Origin: Euonymus europaeus
Taxonomy: Eukaryota > Streptophyta > Magnoliopsida > Celastrales > Celastraceae
Length of the DNA stretch: 64,000 bases
Direction: 5' to 3'
NCBI GenBank assembly: GCA_963580455.1
Contig: OY756969.1
Span: 10,431,501 to 10,495,500, forward strand
The notes under the pieces are model-generated. The model was given only the letters and a program-made list of their open reading frames with translations, made no database searches and had not been told where the DNA came from. Both the position numbers and the translations under genes were made by a program. Positions 24,901-36,300 of the stretch are shown one piece after another; the first letter of the stretch is position 1; each line of letters opens with the position of its first letter.

Positions 24901-25129
24901 TGGACAAAATCGTTAAAAGCTCCTCCATAGAGAGAGTTGAGCAACTTCAGACCATCAAAGTTGCTCGGCGTACACTTTTTATTGTTCTTCTATGTCAAAT
25001 TTTACGAGTATAAGTTTTCATGATTATTTCGATGCCAAAACACCAACTTTCTATGACAAAATTGTCAAAATCGTTAAAAGCTCCTCCATAGAGAGAGTTT
25101 AGCAACTTCAGACCATCAAAGTTACTCAG
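21901..25129 (+). repeat. Satellite array, segment 3
   Basis: About 20 monomers between the solo LTR and the Athila-like element. Bases 21901-21905 (GCTCC) are the right target-site duplication of the solo LTR. The first part (to 22965) is the partner of the copied segment at 14671-15735. The part 22965-24358 is repeated after the Athila-like element at 28120-29516. The array stops at GTTACTCAG, position 9 of the monomer. The long open frame 24010-24756 is repeat-derived. Confidence 0.94.
22965..24358 (+). repeat. Left copy of a duplicated satellite block (partner 28120-29516)
   Basis: The two blocks match at offsets of 5156-5157 bp and share CCTCAGCTT followed by ATGTGACAAATGG, CTCTGCGTAAAC, AAACGCTGCTCC, TTGCATCGTTGATTG and GAGGTAC. 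Subtracting the 2.93 kb Athila-like insert leaves about 2227 bp, 13 bp short of 14 monomers. At 24358 and 29516 the copies part: the right copy continues with sequence that matches 24683 onward, so about 322 bp (two monomers) differ. Confidence 0.82.
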
Positions 25130-26651
25130 TGATAAGTGCTAGAATATACATTCTTAAAGTAATAAATACTACCAAAGCAATGCCAAGAAATTGTGTTTAA
25201 AAGCTAAATTTTCAAGATTATTGTACTTATTATTGGATGTTTTGCAGGTTAAGAGCTACTAAGAGCTGTCGGAATGAGATTTGATCTTCAGCAAATGTTT
25301 AGAGGACATTTCAAGCTTTTCAGGAAGAATTGGTTCATAGAAATCGGAGTTCATTTGGGCCCCTAAAGGTTGCCTTGAAGTCAAGTTTGGAAGTTATATC
25401 TGAAGCAGAATTTCTGTTTGCAGACCAGACCTTTAGAAGCCCATAACTTGAGCGTCTGATGTCCCAATTGAGTGATTCAAAAGTCCATAATTATCTACAC
25501 ATTTGTATCTACAATATTGATGAAGGGTTTGAGTTCATAATAGGCTTCGTTTAGGCCCAGAATTTAGTTACAAGATTAGTGTGTAATTGGATGTTGATAT
25601 CATTGATGATACCATTTCCATTCAAAGAGTGGACAATCCACCACACGAATTTGATGGAAAATCCACCACCAAAAGATGGCACTAACTCCTCCACTATGTG
25701 CTCATTTTCTCTATAAATAGGGAGGAGTAGGAGCTAGGAGGGGGAGCTTGGAGACAAGAAGGAAAGAAGGAGAAGAATTGGAGGCAAAAAGAGGAGAAGG
25801 AAAAGAAGAAAACAAGGCTTGTGTTTGTAATTATGTTTTTATGTTTCATGTTTTATTTGGTTATGTATAACTAAAATCTTGTTAGTTAGGGCTTGTCTTG
25901 AAGCCCAAGCATGCTTTCAATTTTATAAGTTGTGTGTGGATTTCAATTTCTACAAGCATGATGATTTTGATTTTTCCATGTTATGTGAGTTCTAGTATCT
26001 TGTTTCTTTGAGTAGCTAACTTTGAAACATGTATTAGAACTAATTGTTGTAGAACATGGTCAATTGCCTTGTTGAATATGTTCTTTCTTGCAACATATAA
26101 TTCAGTTGAAAATGAATTATGAAAAATCAATTCTTGAACACCTAAGTACAAATACCATGTATTAGGATTCTTGTGACATTCATATTCTCTTTGCTCTTAT
26201 TGGATTCTTGATTGTTGATTGATGCAGACGCCATGCTAGATTTCGATTAAGAATACACGTAATGAGGTATACACCATACACTTTACATTCAATTAAGAGA
26301 GAATCATACAACTTGAGTTTGGACATGACCTTGTTGTGAATGTTGTCATCATATGCTTGTTTAAATTGTTAATCTATTATTTCTTATAAATTGTTTGAAT
26401 GTCTTGTGGTGGATAGTGAGTCTTAGCTATTATTTTCATTAATATCAATTCTCATTCTTGTTCTTAACATCAATTTCTTCGTCTTAATTTTTATCTATTT
26501 CAAGACTTAACCCCCCTTGTATCAATTATATTCAGGTGTAAGATTGTATATCTATTAGCATCACTCCTTGTGGGATCGACTCTTACTTGTTCACTATATA
26601 TATTAATTGTACATTTGTAGGTTATTTTAAATTGTTACTAACGACATAACA
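25130..26651 (+). repeat. 5' LTR of the Athila-like element
   Basis: About 1522 bp starting TGATAAGTGCTAG and ending CGACATAACA, so it has TG...CA ends. It sits directly between satellite and the primer-binding site. Near the 3' end it carries CTTGTGGGATCGAC, a stretch common near the ends of LTRs in this group. A TATA box and a long purine-rich tract (about 25720-25815) lie in its middle. No second copy exists in the window, so the exact LTR end rests on the CA before the primer-binding site. Confidence 0.82.
25712..25719 (+). promoter_or_regulatory. TATA box of the Athila-like LTR
   Basis: TATAAATA preceded by a pyrimidine-rich CATTTTCTC and followed by GGGAGGAG. It is a strong match to the plant TATA consensus at a suitable place for starting the retrotransposon transcript roughly 30 bp downstream. 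The following hundred bases are almost purely purine. Confidence 0.65.
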
Positions 26652-26656
26652 ATTTT

Positions 26657-26674
26657 TGGCGCCGTTGCCGGGGA
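26657..26674 (+). other. Primer-binding site, tRNA-Asp type
   Basis: TGGCGCCGTTGCCGGGGA begins five bases after the LTR end. It matches the primer-binding sequence well known for Athila elements, complementary to the 3' end of tRNA-Asp. It fixes the orientation as plus and supports the clade call. Confidence 0.88.
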
Positions 26675-26811
26675 TGTGATTATCTAATATAATGTCATCT
26701 AACTCTTGTATATAATTTATTTATTTATTTTTGTTGTTAGCACCTCCTACATGGAAGGTTTTACATTACATGTCATTATTTAACGTGGTTGGCTTAAAGC
26801 CCCATTTTGTT

Positions 26812-26955
26812 TTCTATTAATGGCTGGTTCAAACCGTCTACTATTCTTAATATATGTATATATCTATTAATATTAATGGTTGGTTCTACCACCTACTATT
26901 GTTGATATATGTATATATCTATTAATATTAATGGCTGGTTCTACCGCCTATTAAT
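26812..26955 (+). repeat. Short tandem repeat in the Athila-like leader
   Basis: A unit of about 58-59 bp, built on ATTAATGGCTGGTTC, ACTATT and ATATGTATATATCTATTAAT, is repeated about 2.4 times between the primer-binding site and gag. The rest of the leader (26675-27338) is AT-rich and non-coding; an in-frame stop (TGA at 27195) lies upstream of the gag frame. Confidence 0.7.
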
Positions 26956-27338
26956 ATGCCTTAATATTTACTAACATCATTTTTTTATGGTTGGCCTTTT
27001 CTGCCCCATTTTATTTCTTCTGTATACTAACTTTTTATATATTGTCAACTAACTCCTTTAATCCTCTGGTTGTGATTGGCACTGCCATCCACCAAATTTC
27101 TCTATATTAATTTATGTTCATGGTTGGGCTCGCCACCTAAGTAGTTCATTTATATTGTTATTTTTCCTATTTTGCAGATACATGAATGTCCAGCTGAAAT
27201 CTCGGGAACTTATCGAGTGACAACATTTCGTTAAGCACAAAATTAGCGGATATCCGTTTATTTTGTCAAAGAGAGCATCGCACTCCAGAGAGATCACCTT
27301 TGTCATCACCAACTACAAGTCCCACAGCCCCAGTTCAA

Positions 27339-28136
27339 ATGGAAGAAGAACCAGATAACATGAACAAGCCACTTAAGGATTTCTCTGTGCCTCAAGCAGC
27401 AGATCAAGCTTCATGCATTGTCTACCCCCAGACTATTGTAGACAACTTTGAACTAAAGTCAGGAATGATTCATTTGTTGCCTACGTTCTTAGGCCATGCT
27501 GGAGAAGATCCTCACATGCATCTTAAAGAATTCTCTGATGTTTGTTCCACAATTAAAATAAGATGTTTAACTGATGAGCAGGTTCATCTGCGATTGTTTC
27601 CATTTAGTCTGAAGGAACAAGCAAAGACATGGCTTCACTCTTTACCAAGAGCTTCAATTAGAACATGGACAGATTTGGCAAACAAGTTCTTGACGAAATT
27701 CTTTCCAGCTCAAAAGACAAATAAAATAAGGAAAGAGATAGTGAGCATCCAACAAGATGATGGAGAAGCATTCCACGAATATTGGGAGAGATACAAGAGG
27801 CTCTTAAGCTCTTGTCCTCATCATAATATTCAAGAATGGCTACTAATGCAATATTTCTATGAAGGGATGCTAGATTCAGATCGCAAAATGGTGGACGCCA
27901 CATCTGGTGGAGGATTGATGAATAACAATGCCGGACAAGCCAGGGAGATGTTCGAAACTCTGTCAACTAATTCTCAACAATGGAGCTACAATAGAGTGAG
28001 AGAACCTCAGAAAAGGGCTGGTGAAGCAGTTAATTCTCAAGATGTCTATGTTCTGCTTTACCATTCTTCTATGTCTAATTTTAAAGAGTGTAGGCTTCCT
28101 AGATTATTTCGATGCCAAAACCTCAGCTTCATGTGA
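27339..28136 (+). pseudogene. Partial gag of Athila-like element, fused into satellite
   Basis: Gag forms the capsid-like particle in which retrotransposon RNA is packaged. The first ATG in frame is at 27339; the frame stays open back to the stop at 27195 without another ATG. Residues show the classic plant gag core: IVDNFELK, GEDPHMHLKEF, LRLFPFSLKEQAKTWL, WTDLANKFLTKFFP, EAFHEYWERYKRLLSSCPHH and a MVDATSGG stretch. Family gags are longer and are followed by protease and polymerase. Here genuine gag ends after about 239 residues near 28055, and the frame then reads about 27 codons of satellite before a stop at 28134-28136. It is a broken gene with no likely function. Clade assignment rests on the gag pattern plus the primer-binding site. 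Confidence 0.85.
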
Positions 28137-31100
28137 CAAATGGACAAAATCGTTAAAAGCTCCTCTATAGAGAGAGTTGAGCAACTTCGGACCATCAAAG
28201 TTGCTCTGCGTAAACTTTTTATTTTTCTTTTATGTCAAATTTTATGAGTATAGGCTTCCTAGATAATTTCGATGCCAGAACACTAACTTTCTATGACAAA
28301 TAGACAAAATAGTTAAACGCTGCTCCATAGAGAGAGTTGAGCAATTTCGAACCATCAAAGTTGCTTGGCGTACACTTTTTATTGTTCTCTAATGTCAAAT
28401 TTTACGAGTACAAGCTCCGTAGATTATTTCGAAGCCAAAACTCCAACTTTGTATCACAAATGGATAAAACCGTTAAAGACTCTTCCATGGATAGAATTGA
28501 GTATTTTTGAATCATCAACGTTGATAGGTATGCACTTTTTATTGTTTTTTTATGTCCAAATTACCAATATTTGCATCGTTGATTGTTTTGTTGTCAAGAG
28601 AACCAATTTTGTTCTAAATTGTGCAAAACTATTAAAAACACCTTCATCGAGAGAGTTGAGAAATTTCGGACCGTCAAAGTTGCTCGGTGTACACCTTTTA
28701 TTGTTCTTCTATGTCAAATTTTACAGGTTCAAGCTTGCAAGATTATTTCGACGCCAAAACACCAACTTTGTATGACAAATGGAAAAAACCATTAAAAGCT
28801 CCTCCATAGTGAGGGTTGAGCAAGTTCGGACCATTAACGTTGCTCGGTGTACACCTTTTATAGTTCTTCTATCTTAAATTTTACGACTATAAGCTTCCAA
28901 GATTATTTCGATAGCAAAACACCAACTTTCTATGGCAAATGGACAAAACCGTTAAAAGCTCCTCCATAGAGAGAGTTAAGAACATCGGACCATCAAAGTT
29001 ACTCGAGGTACTCTTTTTATTGTTCTTATATGTCTAATTTTATAAGTATAAGCTTCCTATATAATTTTGATGTCAAAACCCCAACTTTCTATGACAAATA
29101 GACAAAATCATTAAAAGCTCCTCCATAGAGAGAGTTTGAGCAACTTTGGATCATCAAAGTTGCCCGGTGTACACTTTTTATTGTTCTTCTATGTCAAATT
29201 TTACGAGTATAAGCTTTCAAGATTATTTCGATGCCAAAACACGAACTTTCTATTACAAATAGACAAAATCGTTAAAAGTTCCTCCATGGATAGAATTGAG
29301 TAATTATGAATCATTAACGTTGATAGGTATTTACTTTTTATTGTTTTTTATGTTTAAATTTTGTAGTATTCGATTCGTTGATTGTTTTGTTATCAAGAGA
29401 ACCAATTTCCTTCGAAATTGGGCAAAACTATTAAAAACACCTCCAACGAGAGAGTTGAGCAATTTCGGATCATCAAACTTGCTCGTTGTACACTTTTTAT
29501 TGTTCTTCCATGTCAAAGTTTACCAGCATAAGCTTCCAAAATTATTTCGATACCAAAACACCGACTCTCTATGAAAAATGGACAAAACCATTAAAAGCTC
29601 CTCCACAGAGAGAGTTGAGCAACTTCGGACCATCAAAGTTGCTCGGGGTACACTTTTTATTGTTCTTCTATGTCAAATTTTATGAGTATAGGCTTCTTAG
29701 ATTATTTCAATGCCAAAACTCCAACTTTGTATGACAAATGGACAAAATCGTTAAAAGCTCCTCCATAGAGAGAGTTGAGCAACTTCAGACCATCAAAGTT
29801 ACTCAGCATACAAATTTTACCATTCTTCTATGTCTAATTTTATGAGTATAAGCTTCGTAGATTGTTTTGTTGTCAACATAACAAATTTCATTCTAAATTG
29901 GGCAAAACTATTAAAAACACCTCCAACGGGAAAGTTGAGCAATTTCGGACCGTCAAAGTTTCTCGGTGTACACCTTTTATTGTTCTTATATGTCACATTT
30001 TACGAGTATAAGCTTCCAAGACTATTTCGATGCCAAAACACGAACTTTCTATAATAATTGGACAAAACTATTAAAAGCTCGTCCATATAGAGAGTTGAGC
30101 AACTTCAGACCATCAAAGTTGTTGGGGTACACTTTTTATTGTTCTTCTATGTCAAATTTTATGAGTATAGGATTCCTAGATTATTTCGATACCAAAATCC
30201 CAACTTTCTTTGACAAATGGACAAAATCGTTAAAAGCCCTTCCATAGAGAGAGTTGAGCAACGACGATTCATCAAAGCTGCTCGTTGTACACTTTTTATT
30301 GTTCTTCTATGTCAAATTTTACCAGTATAAGCTTCCATCATTATTTCAATGCCAAAACACCAACTTTCTATGACAAATGGTCAAACCGTTAAAAGCTCCT
30401 CCAACGAGAGAGTTGAGCAATTTCTGACCATCAAAGTTGCTCGGTGTACACCTTTTATTTTTCTTCTTTGTCAAATTTTACGAGTATAAGCTTCCAAGAT
30501 TATTTCGATGCCAAAACACCGATTTTCTATGACAAATGGACAAAATCGTTAAAAGCTCATCCATAGAGAGAGTTGAGCAACTTTGGACCATCAAAGTTGC
30601 TCGGTGTACACTTTTTATTGTTTTTCTATGTCAAATTTTATGAGTATAAGCTTCGTAGATTATTTCGATCCCAAAACCCCAACTTTCTATGACAAATGGA
30701 TAAAATCGTTAAAAGCTCCTCCATAGAGAGAGTTGAGCAACTTCGGACCATCAAAGTTGCTCTGTGTACAATTTTTATTGTTCTTCTATGTTAAATTTTT
30801 TGAGTATAAGCTTCCAAGATTATTTTGATGCTAAAACACCAACTTTCTATGACAAATGGACAAATCCGTTAAAACCTCCTCCATAAAGAGAGTTAAGCAA
30901 CTTCGGACCATCAAAGTTGCTCGGTGTACACTTTTTATTACTCTCTTATGTCAAATTTTATGAGTATAAGCTCCATAGATTATTTCGATGCCAAAACTCC
31001 AACTTTGTACACAAATGGACAAAACCATTTAAGGCTCCTCGATGGATGGAATTGATTAATTCTGAATCATCATTAGTGATAGGTATACACCTTTTATTGT

Positions 31101-33324
31101 TTCTTTATGTCCAAATTTACTAGTATTCGCTTCATAGATTGTTTTGTTGTCAAGATAACAAATTTCGTTCTAAATTGGGCAAAACTTTTAAAACACATCC
31201 ATCGAGAGAGTTGAGCAATTTCAAACAATTAAATTTGCTCGGTGTACACTTTTTGTTGTTCTTCTATGTCAAAGTTTACGAGTATAGGCTTTTGATATTA
31301 TTTCGATGCCAAAACACCAACTTTCAAAGGCTAATGGACAAAACCGCTAAAAGCTCCTCCATAAAAAGAGTTGAACACTTTCGAACCATTAAAACTGCTC
31401 GGTGTATACTTTTTATTATTATCTTATGTCAAATTTTACGAGTATAACCGCCATAGATTATTTTGATGCCAAAACACCACCTTTCTATGAGAAATGTACA
31501 AAAACCGTTAAAAGCTACTCCATAGAGAAAGTTGATCAACTTCAAACCATCAAAGTTGCTCGGTGTATACTTTTTATTGTTCTTCTATGTCCAATTTTAT
31601 GAGTATAGTCATTCTAGATTATTTCGATGCCAAAACCCCAACTTTCTATGACAAATAGACAAAAGCTAATAAAGCTACTCCATAGAGAGAGTTGAGTAAC
31701 TTCGGACCAACAAAGTTGCTCGGCGTACACTTTTTATTGTTTTTCTATGTCAAATTTTATGAGTATAGGCTTCCTATATTATTTTGATGCCAAAAGACTA
31801 AATTTCTATGATAAATAGACAAAATCTTTAAAAGCTGCTCCGTAGAGAGAGTTGAGCAATTACGAACCATCAGAGTTGCTCGGTGTACACATTTTATTGT
31901 TCTCTTATGTCAAATTTTACGAGTACGAGCTCCATAGATTATTTCGATGCCAAAACCCCAACTTTGTATCACAAATGGATAAAACCGTTAAAGACTCTTC
32001 CATGGATAGAATTGAATAATTCTGAATCATCAACGTTGATAGTTATGTAGTTTTTATTATTTTTTAATGGGCAAAACTATTAAAAACACCTTAAACAGGG
32101 GAGTTGAGCAACTTCAGACCATCAAAATTGCCCGGTGTACAATTTTTATTGTTCTTCTATGTCAAATTTTACGAGTATAAGCATCTATGATTATTTCGAT
32201 GCTTAAACACCAACTTTCTATGACAAATTGACAAAACCGTTAAAACCTCCTCCATAGAGAGAGTTGAGCAACTTCGAACCATCAAAGTTGCTCGGGGTAC
32301 AATTTTTATTGTTCTTCTATGTCAAATTTTATGAGTATAGACTTTCGAGATTATTTTGATGCCAAAACCCCAATTTTCCATGATAAATGGACAAAATCAT
32401 TAAAATCTCCTCTATAGAGAGAGTTGAGCATCTTCGGACCATCCAAGTTGCTCGGGATACACTTTTTATTGTTCTTCTATGTCAAATTTTATGAGTATAG
32501 GCTTCCTAGACTATTTCGACGCCAAAACCTCAACTTTCTATGACAAATGGACAAAATCTTTAAAAGATCCTCCATAGAGAGAGTTGAGCAACTTCGGACC
32601 ATGAAAGTTGCTCGGTGTACACTTTTTATTGTTCTTCTATGTCAAATTTTATGAGTATAGGCTTCCTAGATTATTTCAATGCCCAAACCCCAACTTTCTA
32701 TGACAAATGGATAAAATCGTTAAAAGCTCCTCCATAGAGAGAGTTGAGCAACTTCAGATTATCAAAGTTGCTTGGTGTATACTTTTTATTGCTCTTCTAT
32801 GTCAAATTTTTCGAGTATAAGTTTCCAAGATTATTAATGTGCCAAAACACCACCTTCGTATGAGAATTGGACAAAAATCTTTAAAAGCTACTACATAGAG
32901 AGACTTGCCCAACTTCTGACCATCAAAGTTGCTCGGTGTACACTTTTTATTGTTCTTCTATGTCAACTTTTATGAGTATAGGCTTCCTAGATTATTTCGA
33001 TGCCAAAACACCAACTTTCTATGACAAATGGACAAAATCATTAAAAGCTTCTTCATAGAGAGAGTTGCGCAACTTCGGACTATCAAAGTTGCTCGGCGTA
33101 CACTTTTTATTGTTCTTCTATGTCAAATTATACGAGTATAGGCTTCCTAGATTATTTCGATGCCAAAACACTAACTTTCTATGACAATTAAACAAAATCA
33201 TTAAAAGCTGCTCCATAAAGAGAGTTGAGCAATTCCGAACCATCAAAGTTGCTCGGCATACACTTTTTATTGTTCTCTTATGTCAAATGTTATGAGTACA
33301 AGCTCCATAGATTATTTAGATGCC

Positions 33325-36300
33325 AAAGCCCCAACTTTGTATCACAAATGGATAAAATCGTTAAAGACTCTTCCATGGATAGAATTGAGTAATTATGAAT
33401 CATCAACGTTGATAGGTATGCACTTTTTATTGTTTTTTTATGTCCAAATTTACCAGTATTCGCTTGTAGCTTATTTTGTTGTCAAGAGAACCAATTTCGT
33501 TCTAAATTGGTCAAAACTATTAAAAACACCTCCAACGAGAGAGTTGAGCAATTTCGGACTGTCAAAGTTGCTCTGTGTACACTTTTTATTTTTTGATTAT
33601 GTCAAATTATATGAGTATAAGCTTCTAGGATTATTTCGATGCCAAATACCACCTTTCTATGAGAAATTCACAAAAACAGTTAAAAGCTACTCCATAGAGA
33701 GAGTTGAGCAATTTCGGACCATAAACGTTGCTCGGTGTACACTTTTTATTGTTCTTCTATGTCAAATTTTATGAGTATAGGCCTCCTAGATTATTTCGAT
33801 GGCAAAACCCCAACTTTCTATGACAAATAGACAAAATCGTTAAAAGCTCCTCCATACAGATATTTGAGAAACTTCAAACCATCAGAGTTGCTCGGCGTAC
33901 ACTTTTTATTGTTCTTCTATGTCAAATTTTATAAGTATAGGCTTCCTAGATTATTTCGATGCCAAAACACTAACTTTCTATGAAAAATACGCAAAATCGT
34001 TAAAAGCTGCTCCATAGAGAGAGTTGAGCAATTACAAACCATCAAAGTTGCTCGGCGTACACTTTTTAGTGTTCTATTATGTCAAATTTTACGAGTACAA
34101 GCTCCATAGTTTATTTCGATGCCAAAACCCCAACTTTGTATCACAAATGGATAAAACCGTTAAAGACTCTTTCATGGATAGAATTGAGTAATTCTGAATC
34201 ATCAACGTTGATATGTATGCACCTTTTATTGTTATTTTATGTCCAAATTTACCAATATTTGCAACGTAGATTGTCATTTTGTCAAGAGAACCAATTTCGT
34301 TCTAAATTGGGCAAAACTATTAAAAACACCTCAAACGGGAGAGTTGAGCAATTTTGGACCGTCAAAGTTGCTCTGTGTACAACTTTTATTGTTCTTCTAT
34401 GTCACATTTTACGAGTATAAGCTTCCAAGACTATTTCGTTGCCAAAACACCAACTTTCCATGACAAATGGACAAAATCGTTAAAAGCTCCTCCATGGAGA
34501 GAGTTGAACAACTTCGGACCATCAAAGTTCCTCCGCGTACACTTTTTGTTGTTCTTCTATGTCAAATTTTATGAGTATAGGCTTGCTAGATTTTTTCGAT
34601 GCCAAAACCCCACCTTTCTATGACAAATGGTCAAAATCGTTAAAAGCTCCTCCATAGAGAGTGTTGAGCAACTTCAGACAATCAAAGTTGCACGGTGTAC
34701 ACTTTTTATTGTTCTTCTATGTCAAATTTTACGAGTATAAGCTTCTATGATTATTTCGATGATAAAACACTAACTTTCTATGACAAATTGACAAAACCGT
34801 TAAAAGCTCCTCCAAAGAGAGAGTTGAGCAATTTCGGACCATCAAAGTTGTTCGGGTTACACTTTTTATTGTTCTTCTATGTCAAATTTTGTGGGTATAG
34901 GCTTCCCAGATTATTTCGATGCTAAAGCACTAACTTTCTATGACAAATAGACAAAACTGTTAAAAGCTCCTCCATAGAGAGAGTTGAGCAACTTCGGACC
35001 ATCAAAGTTGTCCGGGGTACACTTTTTATTGTTCTTCTATGTCAAATTTTATGAGTATAGGCTTCCTAGATTATTTCGATGTCAAAGCACTAACTTTCTA
35101 TGACAAATAGACAAAATCGTTAAAAGCTACTCCATAGAGAAAATTGAGCAATTCCGAACCATCAAAGTTTGCTCGACGTACATTTTTTATTGTTCTCTTG
35201 TGTCAAATTTTACGAGTACGAGCTCCATAGATTATTTCGATGCCAAAGCCTCAACTTTGTACGTTAAATACTCTTCGATGGATAGAATTCAGTAATTCTG
35301 AATCAACAACGTTGATAGGTATGCACTTTTTATTGTTATTTTATGTCCAAATTTACCAGTATTCGCAGCGTAGATTGTCTTTTTGTCAAGAGAACCAATT
35401 TCGTTCTAAATTGGAAAAACTATTAAAAACACCTCAAACGGTAGAGTTGAGCAATTTTGGACCGTCAAAGTTGCTCGGTGTACAACTTTTATTGTTCTTC
35501 TGTGTCACATTTTATGATTATAAGCTTCCAAGACTTTTTCGATGCCAAAACACCAACTTTCCATGACAAATGGACAAAATCATTAAAAGCTCCTCCATAG
35601 AGAGAGTTGAACAACTTTGGACCATCAAAGTTCCTCTGCGTACAGCTTTTATTGTTCTTCTATGTCAAATTTTATGAGTATAGGCTTGCTAGATTTTTTG
35701 GATGCCAAAACCCCACGTTTCCATGACAAATGGACAAAATCGTTAAAAGCTCCTCCATAGAGAGAGTTGAGCAACTTCAGACCATCAAAGTTGCACGGTG
35801 TACACTTTTTATTGTTCTTCTATGTCAAATTTTACGAGTACAAGCTTCCATGATTATTTCGATGATAAAACAACAACTTTCTATGACAAATAGACAAAAC
35901 CGTTAAAAGCTCCTCCATAAAGAGAGTTGAGCAACTTCGGACCATCAAAGTTGTTCGGGGTACACTTTTTACTATTTTTCTATGTCAAATTTTATGAGTA
36001 TAGGCTTCCTAGACTATTTCGACGCCAAAACCTCAACTTTCTATGACAAATGGACAAAATCTTTAAAAGATCCTCCATAGAGAGAGTTGAGCAACTTCGG
36101 ACCATGAAAGTTGCTCGGTGTACACTTTTTATTGTTCTTCTATGTCAAATTTTATGAGTATAGGCTTCCTAGATTATTTCAATGACCAAACCCCAACTTT
36201 CTATGACAAATGGATAAAATCGTTAAAAGCTCCTCCATAGAGAGAGTTGAGCAACTTCAGATCATCAAAGTTGCTTGGTGTATACTTTTTATTGCTCTTC

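Larger units (their letters stand above)
25130..28058 (+). mobile_element. Truncated Athila-like Ty3/gypsy retrotransposon
   Basis: In order: 5' LTR (25130-26651), tRNA-Asp-type primer-binding site (26657), AT-rich leader and the first part of gag (27339 to about 28055). The internal protease, polymerase and integrase regions and the 3' LTR are absent. The 3' junction with satellite lies at about 28055-28061, where reading passes from AGATGTCTATGTTCTG into CCATTCTTCTATGTC. Left of the element the satellite stops at monomer position 9; right of it, satellite resumes at about position 22, so about 13 bp of satellite (or 13 plus whole monomers) is also gone. No target-site duplication can be seen. 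A gag-only non-autonomous (TR-GAG-like) origin is possible, but absence of the second LTR favours deletion. Confidence 0.88.

Noticed and set aside
27658..27966. A 102-codon minus-strand frame opposite the Athila-like gag
   Set aside because: The plus-strand frame has clear gag motifs; the minus frame has none.
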